Made by a program: the position numbers and the translations under genes. From positions 95,156,401 through 95,220,400 of the forward strand of contig CM036162.1 of NCBI GenBank assembly GCA_020631735.1: a DNA stretch of 64,000 nt, in the 5' to 3' direction. Positions 1 through 11,140 of the stretch are shown here, piece after piece; positions within the stretch are counted from its first letter, which is position 1, and each line of letters begins with the position of its first letter. This stretch comes from Saccharum officinarum. Taxonomy: Eukaryota; Streptophyta; Magnoliopsida; Poales; Poaceae. The notes under the pieces are model-generated. The model searched no databases, had not been told where the DNA came from, and saw only the letters and a list, made by a program, of their open reading frames with translations.

Positions 1-26
1 NNNNNNNNNNNNNNNNNNNNNNNNNN
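1..26. other. assembly gap (N run)
   Basis: Run of Ns at the window edge. Element T1 continues into it, so its 3' LTR cannot be seen. Confidence 0.99.
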
Positions 27-403
27 CTTCAATATCAAAAGGCTGTTCATCGTATTGCGACAGAGCTGCTCAGGCTCAACTTAAGGAAGAAATGCTGCAG
101 CTGAAGCAAACTGCCGATGAGAAGCACAAAAGCATCAGCAACTTGCAAGCCTCCGGTGCTGATCTTAAACAGAAAATCTTAGACCTATCAGCAAAAAGGG
201 CAGCTCTGCTAGCCGAACTGGAAAAGGTTGAAACAGCCCTGACTCAAGCCAAGCAAGAAGAAGACCAGCTTCCTGACGCTATCAAGGCCTTTCAGCAAGA
301 ACGAGACGTCCAAGCTCGCAAGGCCTTGGTCCTCAAGAAGAAACTCAAGCCTGTGAAAGGAAGTGCCGATGAAGATGCCAAGGAATTAAAAAGAAACCGA
401 TGA
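27..403 (+). pseudogene. antisense coiled-coil ORF of element T1 (C-terminal part)
   Basis: An open frame already running at the left edge ends at the TGA at 401-403. The first Met is at 92, but codons upstream of it are also open (they read D-R-A-A-Q-A-Q-L-K-E-E before the Met), so 92 is probably not the true start. The protein is rich in Lys, Glu, Leu, Ala and Gln with heptad-like spacing of Leu/Ile, as in a coiled coil. It lies downstream of pol in the opposite direction, the usual place for the antisense ORF of Tat-lineage elements. A similar coiled-coil region sits in the same relative position in T2 (24530-25522). I assign no biochemical function. It could be a captured host fragment. 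Confidence 0.6.
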
Positions 404-516
404 AATTCGCCTGCGTGCGATATCGGCTATCCAAGCTCTGTTAAATTAGCGCATCGGCAATGATTGATACTTTGTTTTGACTCTAGCCGATAGGATTGTT
501 ATTGGCAATTACTCTT

Positions 517-1111
517 TTATGCATCCATCCAGATACTAGGGTAATATTTCTTTAAATATTTTCCATTTAATGCTCTGGGAAATACAACTCCTTCAAGAGT
601 TTCAAGAATATATGCATTACCAGGAACAGATTGATTTATCCGATATGGACCTTCCCAATTAGGTGACCATTTGCCAAACTTAGAACTTTTAGTCCCAATC
701 GGTAAAATCAACTTCCAAACCAATTCTCCATCGACAAATTCCTTTACCTTCACCTTCTTGTCAGACCATCTAGCTACTCTTTTCTTATTCTCCTTGATGC
801 TAACTAAAGCTTTTAACCGATGACCTGCTACATCTTCCAACTCATCCTTTATAAGGATATCATAATCATCGGCTGTCAATTGATCTTGAGAGCGTATTCG
901 CCTAGAACCAATTTTAATCTCCCAAGGTAAGACTACAACGTGTCCATACACCAACTGATAAAGGTGTTACCTTGGTTGCACCATGACACGCCATCCGATA
1001 TGACCACAAAGCTTCATTTAATACTGTATGCCACTTCTTAGGATACTCTTTAATCTTGCGCTTAATGAGCTTGATAATTCCTTTATTAGATGCTTCAGCC
1101 TGACCATTAGC
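517..1111 (-). pseudogene. integrase C-terminal region of T1
   Basis: This continues the integrase after a premature TAG at 1112-1114. The frame just after the stop contains the stretch N-G-Q-A-E-A, which holds the third catalytic acid (Glu) of the DDE triad, then a helix-rich region. A one-base shift near 960 moves the frame. The last 145 residues (954 to 517) read as the integrase C-terminal domain ending in a W-E-G-P-Y motif and a stop. The stop before the Glu means a protein from this copy would lack the complete active site. Confidence 0.8.
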
Positions 1112-3733
1112 CTAGGCATAATACGGTGAAGAATTCAAAACTTTAATCCCCATTCCTATAGAAAACTCATCAAATTCACCCGATGTAAACATAGTGCCCT
1201 GATCGGTAGTGATGGTTTGAGGGATGCCAAATCGGTAAACAATATGCTCCTTCACAAAATCAATCATATTAGCCGATGTCACCTTTTTAAAAGGAATTGC
1301 TTCAACCCACTTTGTGAAATAATCGGTAGCAACCAGAATAAACTTATGCCCTTTACTCGATGGTGGATAAATCTGACCGATGAGATCAATAGCCCAACCC
1401 CGGAACGGCCAAGGCTTAATTATAGGGTTCATAGCCGATGCGGGTGCCCTTTGAATATTACCAAATTTCTGACATTCCTGACATCCTTTAAAATATTTAA
1501 AACAATCTTCAAGAATAGTTGGCCAATAATATCCATTTCTTCTGATCATCCATTTCATCTTGAAGGCTGACTGATGAGCCCCACATACTCCTTCATGAAT
1601 TTCACCCATTAGGCCTTTTGATTCCTCTATGCTAACACACCTGAGTAAAACTCCATCTATGGTACGGTAATACAATTCATCATTGAGGAGTACATACTTG
1701 GTAGCTTGGAACCTTATACGTCTTTCAACCTTTTTAGATGGATTCTTTAAATAATCAATAATTTCCTTCCTCCAGTCATCGGTATCAGCTACTGATATTA
1801 ATACTTCTTGAACAGATTGATATCCTGAAGCATGCTGAGCCAATCGGTTAGCCTCTTCATTATGCATCCGAGAAATATGTTCTAGATGAAAACTCCTGAA
1901 CCCTTTTAATAATCTCAAACACTTTTCATGATATAAAATTAGAATTTCACTTCGGCATTCATAAATCCTAGTCAACTGATTTATAGCTAACATAGAATCA
2001 CCAAAGATCTCAACAACATCAGCATGTACTTCCTTTAGCAATTCTAACCCTTTTATCAGGGCTTGGTACTCAGCTTGATTGTTTATCGATGTAGCAACAA
2101 TCGGCAATGAGAACTCATACTTCTTCCCCTGAGGGGAAATTAATACGATACCAAGGCCTGCCCCTTCACCACAAGTAGACCCATCAAAGAAAAGTGTCCA
2201 CGGAGCAATTTCCAGAGAATCCACCGTGTTGCAATGTTGAGTAACGAAATCAGCCATAACCTGTCCTTTAACTGCCTTAGCCGATTCATAACATAGGTCA
2301 AATTCTGATAATGCTAAAATCCATTTACCAATCCTACCATTCAGTATTGGCATTGACATCATATACTTGACCACGTCATCTTTGCATATGACAGTACATT
2401 CAGCCGATAGTAAATAATATCTCAGCATAATACAAGAAAAGTATAAACATAGACATAATTTCTCAATGGCCGAATACCTGATTTTAGCATCTATTAACCG
2501 TCTGCTCAAATAATAGATAACACGCTCCTTTCCTTCAAATTCTTGAATAAGAGCTGAACCGATAACAGTATCTTCAGTTGATAAATACAATCTGAAAGGT
2601 TTTCCATGTTGGGGTGGAACTAACACTAGAGGATTTGTTAAATAACTCTTAATTTCATCTAAGGCTAACTGCTGTTCATCCCCCCATTTAAATTCCTGAT
2701 CGGCTTTCAATTTCAATAATGGACTAAAAGCCTTGATCTTACCCGACAAATTAGATATGAATCTTCTGATGAAATTAATCTTACCGATCAAGGATTGTAA
2801 TTCAGTTTTATCGGCAGGAGCAACAATGTTGTTGATTGCCTCAATAGATTTTCTACTAATTTCAATACCCCGCTGATGCACCATAAAACCCAAGAATTGT
2901 CCTGCCGATACACCAAATGCACATTTATTAGGATTCATCTTTAATCCATGTTTTCTTGTGCACTCCAATATCTTCTGTAGATCGGTTAGATGCTTTGTGA
3001 TGTCTCTAGACTTAATCACTATGTCATCAATGTAGATTTCGACCAACGTGCCGATATATTCATGGAAAATAAAGTTCATAGCTCTTTGATAAGTAGCACC
3101 GGCATTTTTCAAACCAAATGTCATAACTATCCACTCAAATAATCCCACATGTCCTGGACATCTAAAAGCAGTCTTAGAAATATCTTCTTTAGCCATGAAA
3201 CTGATAATCTGATGCCCTGCTGCAGCATCAATCAACAAATCAGCAATCGGCATTGGGTAACCATCCATCGGTGTGGCCTTATTGAGATTCCTGAAATCAA
3301 TACAAACACGAAGTTTCCCATTTTTCTTGTATACAGGAACCACATTAGAAATCCACTCTGCATATCGACACTGCCGAATAAACTTTGCCTCAATTAATTT
3401 AGTTATTTCGGCCTTAATATCAGGAAGTATATTAGGATTGCAGCGGCGTGCCGGCTGCTGATGTGGCCGAAATCCAGATTTAATAGGCAACCGATGTTCA
3501 ACTATAGATCGGTCTAACCCAGGCATTTCAGTATACATTTCAGTATAATCCCAAGCAAAACAATCTTTATATTCCTTTAACAAATCAACTAGTTGTTGTT
3601 TACACTTGGAATTTAACTTAGCACTAATAAAAGTGGGCCTTGGCCCATCGCCTTCACCAATATCTACTTCTATTAAATCATCTGCCGATGTAAATCCTTG
3701 ACCTAATTTTCCATCATCGGCAAATCTATCCAT
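1112..3733 (-). pseudogene. T1 pol: reverse transcriptase, RNase H, second RNase H, integrase core
   Basis: One open frame of 873 residues. By approximate residue position: RT at 100-300 with the catalytic Y-I-D-D box; a Ty3-type RNase H at about 370-480; a second, archaeal-like RNase H at about 525-655 beginning F-F-D-G-S and including conserved Glu and Asp; an HHCC-type zinc region at about 720-760 (C-Q-E-C-Q-K); and an integrase core with Asp in A-I-D-L-I-G and Asp in T-T-D-Q-G. The frame stops at a TAG just before the catalytic Glu region. The start overlaps the protease stop as TAATG. I read that overlap as a small indel in a polyprotein, although reinitiation cannot be excluded from sequence alone. 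Confidence 0.9.
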
Positions 3734-4440
3734 TAAAACTCTTCTTCAGAACCGACTGCTTGGATCGGTAGAATTTCGTAATCGGCAACCTTGAGGAACT
3801 CTTTTTCCCAAGCTTCTCCTGATATGCACCTAGTTCGCTCATAAGTGTCTGATTCTGCCGATGCGATGATATAAGAAGAATCACCAGGAACAACTTTAAT
3901 TTTGTCTCCAACCCATTGTATAAGACACTGATGCACTGTAGAAGGAACACAACAATTAGGATGAATCCAATCCCTTTCTAAAAGCAGATTATATGCACCC
4001 TTGCCATTAATAACAAAGAAAGTTATCGGTAAGGTTTTACTGCCGATGGTCAATTCAACACACACTGCCCTTTAGCTGGTGATACATTGCCTTCAAAGTC
4101 CTTTAGCATCATCAGTCTTAGTTAAGTCTTGATCTCCCTTACCAAGCTTCCGATACATCACATAAGGCATAATATTAATTGCAGCTCCTCCATCAATAAG
4201 TATCTTAGATACAGGCTGCCCATCAACTCTGCCTTTTACAAACAAAGCCTTGAGGTGTTGTCTCTCATCATCGGTAGGCTTCTCAAAAATAGCCATCATT
4301 GGATCTAGTGTTAATTGAGCTATTTGGTCAGAGAAAAAAACTTCTTCTTCGCTATCAGATAGAGCCAAAAATTCCATCGGCAACATAAACACCATATTGA
4401 CATCTGCCGATGGGCCTTTATTTTTGTGCCTTATCTGCCA
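3734..4440 (-). pseudogene. T1 protease region
   Basis: Aspartic protease in two in-frame pieces (4395-4093 and 4065-3733) separated by stops near 4080-4092. The active-site loop reads L-I-D-G-G-A-A, with Gly replacing Ser/Thr in the usual D-S/T-G, a form common in Tat-lineage elements. After it comes a conserved N-L-L-L-E-R-D-W-I-H block, where related elements usually have G-R-D-W-I. The frame differs by one from gag upstream and from RT downstream, so at least two indels separate the parts of the original polyprotein. Confidence 0.8.
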
Positions 4441-5041
4441 CTGCTGATTACCAGATTTCTCATTGGAGGGACTTCCTTCTTGGTAAAAGTCTTTTTTGAC
4501 GCTCTCGCTGCATTTTCCTCTTCTGTGTCTTTGTCAAACCCTCTGGACACCATTGAGGAAGTTTAGTTTTCCACACTGGCTGATAGGTCCTAGTTGTCTC
4601 CACACGACGTATATTAGGATCCCTGTAAAATATTTCTTCATCAGGAACTCTTGCATTTGCCATCTCTTCAAGTTCCTCTTGGTTTCTTGGAAAATATGCA
4701 ACGTGTTTACCAAGCCTTTCATGTACACTGAGCCTGCCCCCCAGCCGATCATATACTGATGCTCTCCTTCTGATCGGCTCATTAATGGACAAACCTTGAT
4801 TACCAGATTGAAATCTTCTTATAGGACGATTAACTCCATAATAACCATTGCACTCTAGGCAATCTTCAACAGTAGGTAACTTAATACCTTCCTCCCAACA
4901 ATGAATAAAAAACGGACAATTCCAATGATCCTTATGTCGATTCCACTCTTCTTGACGTCTTTCCTCTTGCTGTTGTCGATATCGGTCCCTTCGCTGACGC
5001 AAGCCTTCCTGTTGTCTTTATTGAGTAATCATGATGCCAGA
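4441..5041 (-). pseudogene. T1 gag to protease linker with Cys/His cluster
   Basis: A charged, Arg/Gln/Glu-rich segment (5002 to 4460) contains a spaced set of Cys and His residues (W-N-C-P-F-F-I-H-C-W, then D-C-L-E-C-N). These resemble the degenerate zinc-knuckle-like region found after gag in Retand-like elements. Two in-frame stops lie just upstream (around 5000-5042), and a frameshift follows near 4400-4460. Confidence 0.65.
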
Positions 5042-7281
5042 TCAAGGAGGCTTTCCAGAACTGCCACCTTCTATCAATAGCCCCTTGCCTTTTGTATCAT
5101 CGGTAGTTATCCGATGTTGGGGATCTACTGATGCATTCTTTTTAGCAGCTTCCGATGTCAACACCTTAATTTTACCTTCAGTATCCAACATATTTGCTGG
5201 AAAAGGATGTTGATCAATTTTTATCAGCTTCTGAATCTTGGAATTGCCAAATTTTATTCTCCCAGACTCAATAGCTAACTGTAATTGTTGTCTAAATACT
5301 TTGCACTCATTTGTACTGTGTGAAGTTGCATTATGCCATTTGCAATACAGCATATGCTTCAACTCTTCTGTCGATGGGATCACATGATTAGGAGACAACT
5401 TAATCTGGCCCTCCTGAAGCAAAAGATCAAATATCTTATCGGCTTTGGTGACATCGAAAGTAAACTTCTCTGGCTCTTTGTGACCAAAGATACAAGATAT
5501 CGGTATTTTATTCTTAACCCACTCAGCCAAACCGATAACTAGTTCTTCATCCGAATCAGAATCTTCTACTTCTTCGACAAATGAAACTTTCTTATTCCAA
5601 TTCCTTTTAGGTTCAAAAACCCTAGTGTCTTGATCAGAAATTCTTTGCACTAGATGACTTAGGCTTTCGAACTCCTGAGAAGCATATCTGTCCTTAAGGT
5701 GTGGCAACAATCCCTGAAAGGCCAAATCGGCAAGCTGCCGATCATCCAACACCAGGCTATAACATTTGTTCTTTACATCTCGTAGCCTTTGCACAAAGCC
5801 TTCTATCGATTCATCATTGCGCTATTTCATCTTTACCAAATTGGTAAGCTTCTTTTCATGAACTCCAGTAAAGAAATACTTATGAAATTGCTTTTCTAGA
5901 TCAGCCCAAGTAATAATAGAATTTGGCGGTTGTGAGATAAACCATGTAAATGCTGATCTAGATAGAGATGATGAAAATAAACGAACTCTCAATTCATCTC
6001 TACAAGCTGCCTCTCCACATTGAATAATAAAACAATTAACATGCTCCATGGTTGATGTATCGTCCTGCCTAGAAAACTTAGTGAAATCTGGCACCTTGTA
6101 ATGATTTGGGAGAGGAATTAAATCATATGCCGGAGGATACGGAGTCCGATAAGAATAGGTATTAACTTTGGGCTTGATCCCAAACTGATCCTTCATAATT
6201 TCTGCTATTTTATCGGCCCAAAAAGCATCAACATCTTGTTGACGACATGGTTGAATCTCCACTGGAGGTACTTGCTGATAACCTTCTGCATACCTTTGTG
6301 GCCCATGATCTCCAGCAATTGGCATATTTGTCACTATCTGTGGTCCATTAACCTGCTGAAAAGGGTTCATCGGTTGAGCTGCCGATGCTTGATTCTGAAA
6401 ACCAGCATGCATGTGACCTTGATGAACACCTGTGGCTTGTTGATTTGGCTGAACTGAATGTTGAGTGGGAAACTGCCCTGGCCAATTATTAGCGTTCATC
6501 GGTACAAAATTTGCCGATGGTTTTGAACTAGATGTTTGACCCAAAGACACCTGGAAACCTCCTAGAGTTGGTTGTACAGTAGTTGCTGTAGTATATTGGG
6601 GTACTTGAACTATCGGTGAATCGGCCGATAGCATAGGAGCTTTTCCCGTTGCATCAAACACTTGAGGTGATCCATAGTTAAAAACAGATGGCTCTGAAGG
6701 CATACCATATCCCCACCAATTAGCAGGAGTCTGATTATTCTGTGGTATAGGACCTGATAAAGCCAATGCTGATAGATCTGTATTAAGCTGAACTCGTCCT
6801 GATAATGCTGAAACCAGACGCATCGGTGTAGAATGTACGTTAGATAAACCTACTGATACTGGAAGAGAAGAAATCTCTACCCGCAACGGCCGGGGGAGCC
6901 GATGGAGCAATAGCAGATGCTGATTCTGGTTGATGATAAGCAGGCCCAACGTAACGAGATGACGCTTGCCCTTCTTTGAAAGTTTGAATCACAGCATTAT
7001 GAACAGTATTGGACATCACATTGGAATGATTAATTAAAGCATGATTCACTGTAGAATTAACCATCTCTTAAAGTTTACCCGGATTAGAATCAAAGGTAAC
7101 TTGCCGAGGCAACGGCAAGTCTTGCTTCTGGATGACTTGTCCACTTTTGTTCAAACTGAATGACTTCAAGCAGAGCTGTCTGTATTCTTCTATAGCCCTC
7201 TCCATAGCCTGCTTCTGATCGGCCTTAAGATCTTCTGTTACCGCGATGATGTTCCCCGCATCGATCTCAGGATTAAGCATC
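5042..7281 (-). pseudogene. T1 gag
   Basis: Gag starts at the ATG at 7281-7279, shortly after the primer-binding site. Signs of decay in order: an in-frame TAA at 7070-7068; a frameshift near 6890 beside a run of five G; and a TAG at 5824-5822 where the family normally has Gln. The middle part is rich in Pro, Gln, Asn and Ser (low complexity). The part from about 6150 to 5600 matches the Retrotrans_gag fold, with F-T-K-F-S-R-Q-D and A-F-T-W-F motifs, the latter being a gag signature. The product would form the particle core. Confidence 0.8.
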
Positions 7282-7293
7282 TTGACTAGATCT

Positions 7294-7317
7294 GTCCCAC
7301 CGGGCGTGCCAAAAGAT
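7294..7317 (-). other. primer-binding site of T1
   Basis: On the minus strand, immediately after the LTR end, the sequence TTTTGGCACGCCCGGTGGGA is the Tat-type priming site. Its position between LTR and gag ATG decides both the LTR end and the gag start. I did not assign the tRNA. Confidence 0.7.
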
Positions 7318-7660
7318 GTGTTGATGCAAAAGTAGATCTGCAAACACAAAGGGCTAATACCTGAAATCGATATCCAAAGCGTGCCAGTCGATTTGATCTG
7401 TTAATCGACAAGGATGAAGATACGAGCACTTTGGTCCTGACAACAGCGATACGCCCGGAAGTCACGGCCAAGAGGTACTCACGCGGAACTCGAGGATCGT
7501 CGAAGATTGCACTAGAGCAATGTAACTCGCCGAATCGATGAGAACTCGTAAAAAAGAAAAATATGCAAATTGACGAAGTCGTCGAAAGTAGATGTAAATA
7601 AGAATAAAAGCTGTTTTTGATGTATTGATTGATCTCCTTTTTTTTACATTGCCCTTCACC

Positions 7661-7672
7661 CTATATTTATAT
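7661..7672 (-). promoter_or_regulatory. TATA box of T1 LTR
   Basis: Minus strand ATATAAATATAG, about 340 bp before the LTR end, followed by the probable transcription start. It is the only good TATA in this LTR. Confidence 0.6.
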
Positions 7673-7839
7673 CCTGATCTACAGAAACGTAACCAAATAC
7701 GACTAGGACACTAAATCCAAATCTATGGAAACACATGACTTTGATACAACTCAGACTCTAATAAACGTATATAAGGAAATTAACTCCTATCTTATTCCAT
7801 AGTCCGCCTCAGTCACGATGGTATTCTCATCGACCTCCT

Positions 7840-7975
7840 TTTTATCGGCACAATCCCTGTTCCATCGGCACAATCCCTGTTCCATCGGTAGCAGCCTTCA
7901 AGATCCTTCCATCGGTACATCCCCTGTTTCATCGGCAGCAGTCTTCAAACCATCTTTCATCGGCATCGGCAATAA
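7840..7975 (-). repeat. tandem repeats in U3 of the T1 LTR
   Basis: Two perfect copies of a 20-bp unit (plus strand CATCGGCACAATCCCTGTTC), then three looser copies of a unit of about 45 bp beginning CATCGG. Seven ATCGG motifs fall within 140 bp. Repeated U3 units often act as enhancer elements in plant LTRs; that role is inferred here. Confidence 0.7.
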
Positions 7976-8266
7976 TACCCTTAACCTTATTGGCAACATT
8001 TCAATTTGAACCCATACGCCGCTACCACTCATAAGCAAACTCATTTTCATCAACTATCAATCTACACAATAATCTTTCCTCTGCTGATTAGCCCTTCCTG
8101 ACCATCTTGACACGTGCTAAAAAATGATGTCAACAATCACCCTGCATAAGATACACAAGTAGACAAACCAAGGGTAAGCCTGTTTGAGTAGAGATAAATA
8201 GTTTCCTCAATCACATCAGTGTGGTACAAGTGATATCAATGTTCCTTTTGGATAGCCTTTCAACCT

Positions 8267-8284
8267 TCCCCGACAACGGCGCCA
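8267..8284 (-). other. primer-binding site complementary to tRNA-Asp
   Basis: Minus strand TGGCGCCGTTGTCGGGGA, preceded by CAACAAGCATTTT. A degraded second copy, TGGCACCATTGCTAGGA, lies at 8341-8357 next to the LTR end proper. Confidence 0.75.
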
Positions 8285-8365
8285 AAAATGCTTGTTGACA
8301 TTTCTTAGCGTCGCTACCAAGAATAGAATTTGAATTCTATTCCTAGCAATGGTGCCAAAAATGCT

Positions 8366-9892
8366 TGTGGTATTTATTAACTTGACACTTGTTCTAGTAG
8401 TCACCTCTTAATTACCTACACCTCTAGCTTAATTGTACCAGGTTGTCATCCCCAGTGATGGAGCTAAAAGTGACTATAGGCACTACCTAGTATTAATACT
8501 AAGTAGTTATCTTATTATTTCATGTGACTAGGAAGAATGTAAAGATAAAAATAGAAAGTATCCGCAAGCGCATAGATAATTATACCATTATAGCATTTTA
8601 CCCAGAAGTATTCCAGGGATCGTTATTTATATTTTTACCATTAGGAAGGGATGACTATAGGAATATGATAATCACTTGTACATGCAATGGAGAGTTAACC
8701 ATGTCTAATCCATCTACTCATAACAGGGATAAGTCATAAGATAAATAATAATGAATGATGAATGTCAAGTCATAATAGTGTAATTTACTAAGAGCATTCC
8801 CTTCTATAGCAATAGCATTGGTTTAGGTAGAAATAAAGGAATATTCCTAAGTCATTCTTAATCACATGTCAGAGTATACTATGATTAGTGCAATTACAAT
8901 TAGCAATCATGGCAAGAATACTTTATATCTACACACAAGGGACATTACTAAGGAAGATCAAGAACAGAGCAAGTCTTCCTTCATAATTGGGTCCTACTTA
9001 TCCTATATTCGGGGAGTGGACTACAAAGGACTCAATGGGAGTGTCACTTCTGTGATGTACCACATGGTCCAGAATATAGGGTGCATTCGCAGGTAAACAA
9101 CGTATAAGCACCACACTTACACAATGTCGACCACTCACACATGATATTAAAGAGTGAGCACTATACGATCTTATGCTTGAATATAAAGACATTCTAACTA
9201 TACTAAGTATATAATCAAAGTAGACAATAAACAATATAACCAAAAACATAGATAATATATAGAGTAATGTCATATCTGTTGTAACTGGCAAGTAAATACA
9301 GAAAGATACAAAAGAGAAATATAGAAGGCTTTACCAAACCGCGCTCTTGACACGATCCAAAATCCAAGCAAAGCTTGCCTTCCTCTACTTCTAACCTATG
9401 TAGCTATGCTCTAGAACATGGTGGAGCTCTAAGAAAACTAGGGTTTCTAGCTCTGATGACTTGATCAAATGACTTGAATGCTTTGAACCTAGGGGGAGGG
9501 ACTGGCTTATATAGGCCAGTGGGATGAACCAGAGTCCTCAGATCAAACCGACTTTGATCAACGGCAAAGATGCAACCCCTAAGGCGATGGAGAACCAACT
9601 TGCGGAGGAGACTGACAAGTGGGAAAGTAGCTTCTAGGTGGGCCCTCCCTTCGGTGGGTCACCTTCTCGTGTCTTCTATATCCTTCTCAACTTGGTTCCA
9701 TGGTGGAATATGCTTTTTACTCTGACATCCTTGATATCTTGCCTTCTTTTCCTGATAAACCCCTATTGAAACATAAATTCACCAAAACCTATGGAATTTT
9801 ATCAGTTGAAACCCTAATTCTATGTTTAGAGGTTGATATATGCCCTATTTCATGTTTCATTGATGGTTTATAATAGTAGTTAGTGACCATCA
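8366..9892 (-). repeat. LTR of the Athila-like remnant
   Basis: Starts TGATGGTC at 9892 and ends ACCACA at 8366 (minus strand). It aligns along its length with the solo LTR at 25528-27083: both have the GTGCGCTTGCGGAT-type stretch, a GATGACAACCT block near the end, and a matching small ORF (9291-8998 here). Exact ends are uncertain by a few bases. The two copies are clearly diverged, so this is an old family. Confidence 0.65.
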
Positions 9893-9923
9893 ATGCATGC
9901 CCTACATTTCCATTGATGCCACC

Positions 9924-11140
9924 TGTCGGTGTTTTGTAAACCGAACTAATAAACTTATATGATTGCCATGCTGCTCTACGAAGACAATGGTAGCATCCAA
10001 AAGACACGAGGATTTATACTGGTTCTGGGCGGAGCCCTATGTCCAGTCTCAGAGATGATCGAGTGCATGTTCCTCACTTGAATGCTCTGAAGTTCTTACA
10101 ATAGGGGTGCAAGAATGGTGGAAGAGGTAGGAGAACTAGAGCTAAGAGATGAACTACCTAAAGGGAAGCCTCAGGGGTCCGGTGGTGTGAAGAATGAATG
10201 AGGGAATGTGTGTAAGATTTAAGATGGTGGGAAGGATGCCCTGGCTGCCCTTATATAGAGTCCGGGGCTAAGGCATGTACAAAGAGGAAGGTTCTCCCGA
10301 CCGAGGGGTTGTGAGCCTGAGGAAGGAGCCTAGCTAACTTGGATTGCAAGCTATGCCGTCCTGCAGTGCACGTCCGGGCGTGGCTGTCGTCATGGTCTTG
10401 TGCCCACATCACGGTAAGGTGTGGCATGGTGCCACTATGCTGTCCGTGGCGGCATTGTAGGCACGGTGGTGGTTTGCTAGCCGTCCTGTATGACATGGTC
10501 TCCACTATGGTCTTCGTCATCGCCTCCTGATTCCCTGAGGGTATCGTACAAGAGTTGGTAGCCGCCCCTAGGTCACCGATCGCCTAGCCATCTTGTGGAG
10601 TCAGTGGCTACGCTCCCGAGCTCCAAGGTCATGGCTTCCAACGGTCCAGATGGCCTCCAGGTCAAGGCCTCCATCATGGATCCCATCCCATAGTGGGTAG
10701 AATCATATAAGCGTCTTGTCTGGCCATATTTGGATGGTGGGAACCATACCTGCCCATCACCATCGTGCCGTGTTGTCTTGTCTGCACTGCGTGGCGCAGG
10801 ATGGTGTCTGACCGGACTAAGGTGACCGCTGTCCCCTCGGTCCTTGCGGGGTCAGTGCGACGTGCTCACTCCTATCAGAGCAGGCACGCTTGGCTAGGTC
10901 CGACCTCTCCTCGTTCCTCCCAAGGGTCGGGACGGTGGAGAGGTCATGAGTCTCTTGTGCGTCGTTCAGCTAAGTCAGAGGAGAAAGGTCATGGCTAACC
11001 CTGGCCTTGGTGTCCAACCTGGTTCCCTTGGCTCAGCTAGGCCTCGGTTGTTTGGGCCTTCACTAGGATGATGTATCGTAGGCCGCTCGGCCTGCTAACT
11101 AATCATTACCTTGAGATACCCGGGGATCATAACCCCAACA
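9924..11140 (-). mobile_element. solo LTR with perfect 5-bp target duplication
   Basis: 1217 bp, flanked by CCACC at 9919-9923 and 11141-11145. Ends are TGTCGG and CCAACA on the plus strand. The minus orientation is preferred because CTATATAAGGGCAGCC (TATA) reads on that strand near 10240-10260. No internal coding region is present, so it is the product of LTR-LTR recombination. It sits inside the MULE transposase reading frame. I do not name the family. Confidence 0.88.

Larger units (their letters stand above)
27..8135 (-). mobile_element. Ty3/gypsy retrotransposon T1, Tat lineage, 3' end outside window
   Basis: Read on the minus strand, the order is 5' LTR (8135 to 7319), primer-binding site, gag, protease, RT, RNase H, a second RNase H, integrase, then an antisense coiled-coil ORF on the plus strand. 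Two RNase H domains and an antisense ORF are established marks of the Tat lineage (Ogre, Retand, Grande and relatives). The coding region has several in-frame stops and at least three frameshifts, so it is not autonomous. It interrupts the leader of an Athila-like element. The base next to the LTR start is 8136, giving ATCAC (8136-8140, plus strand) as the expected target duplication; its partner lies outside the window. The motif RCCGAT/ATCGGY is strongly over-represented over the whole element (see findings). Confidence 0.9.
7319..8135 (-). repeat. 5' LTR of T1
   Basis: 817 bp, beginning TGTTGACATC at 8135 and ending GCATCAACA at 7319 (minus strand), so the ends are the inverted pair TGTTGA/TCAACA. 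A TATA-like box lies at 7661-7672, and U3 carries short tandem repeats (7840-7975). The 3' LTR is outside the window, so no age can be estimated. Confidence 0.8.
8136..9892 (-). mobile_element. Athila-like Ty3/gypsy remnant (LTR plus start of leader)
   Basis: Minus-strand LTR (9892 to 8366) followed by a tRNA-Asp-type priming site and about 130 bp of leader, then cut by insertion of T1 at 8135. A tRNA-Asp primer is typical of the Athila lineage. The rest of this element must lie beyond T1, outside the window. A related solo LTR is at 25528-27083 on the plus strand. Confidence 0.65.

Noticed and set aside
3149..3461. Plus-strand ORFs inside T1 pol
   Set aside because: Reverse-strand shadows of the RT domain.
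3728..3736. TAATG overlap between T1 protease and RT as a real stop-restart signal
   Set aside because: The element has other frameshifts, and related elements read through here in one frame; an indel is the simpler explanation.
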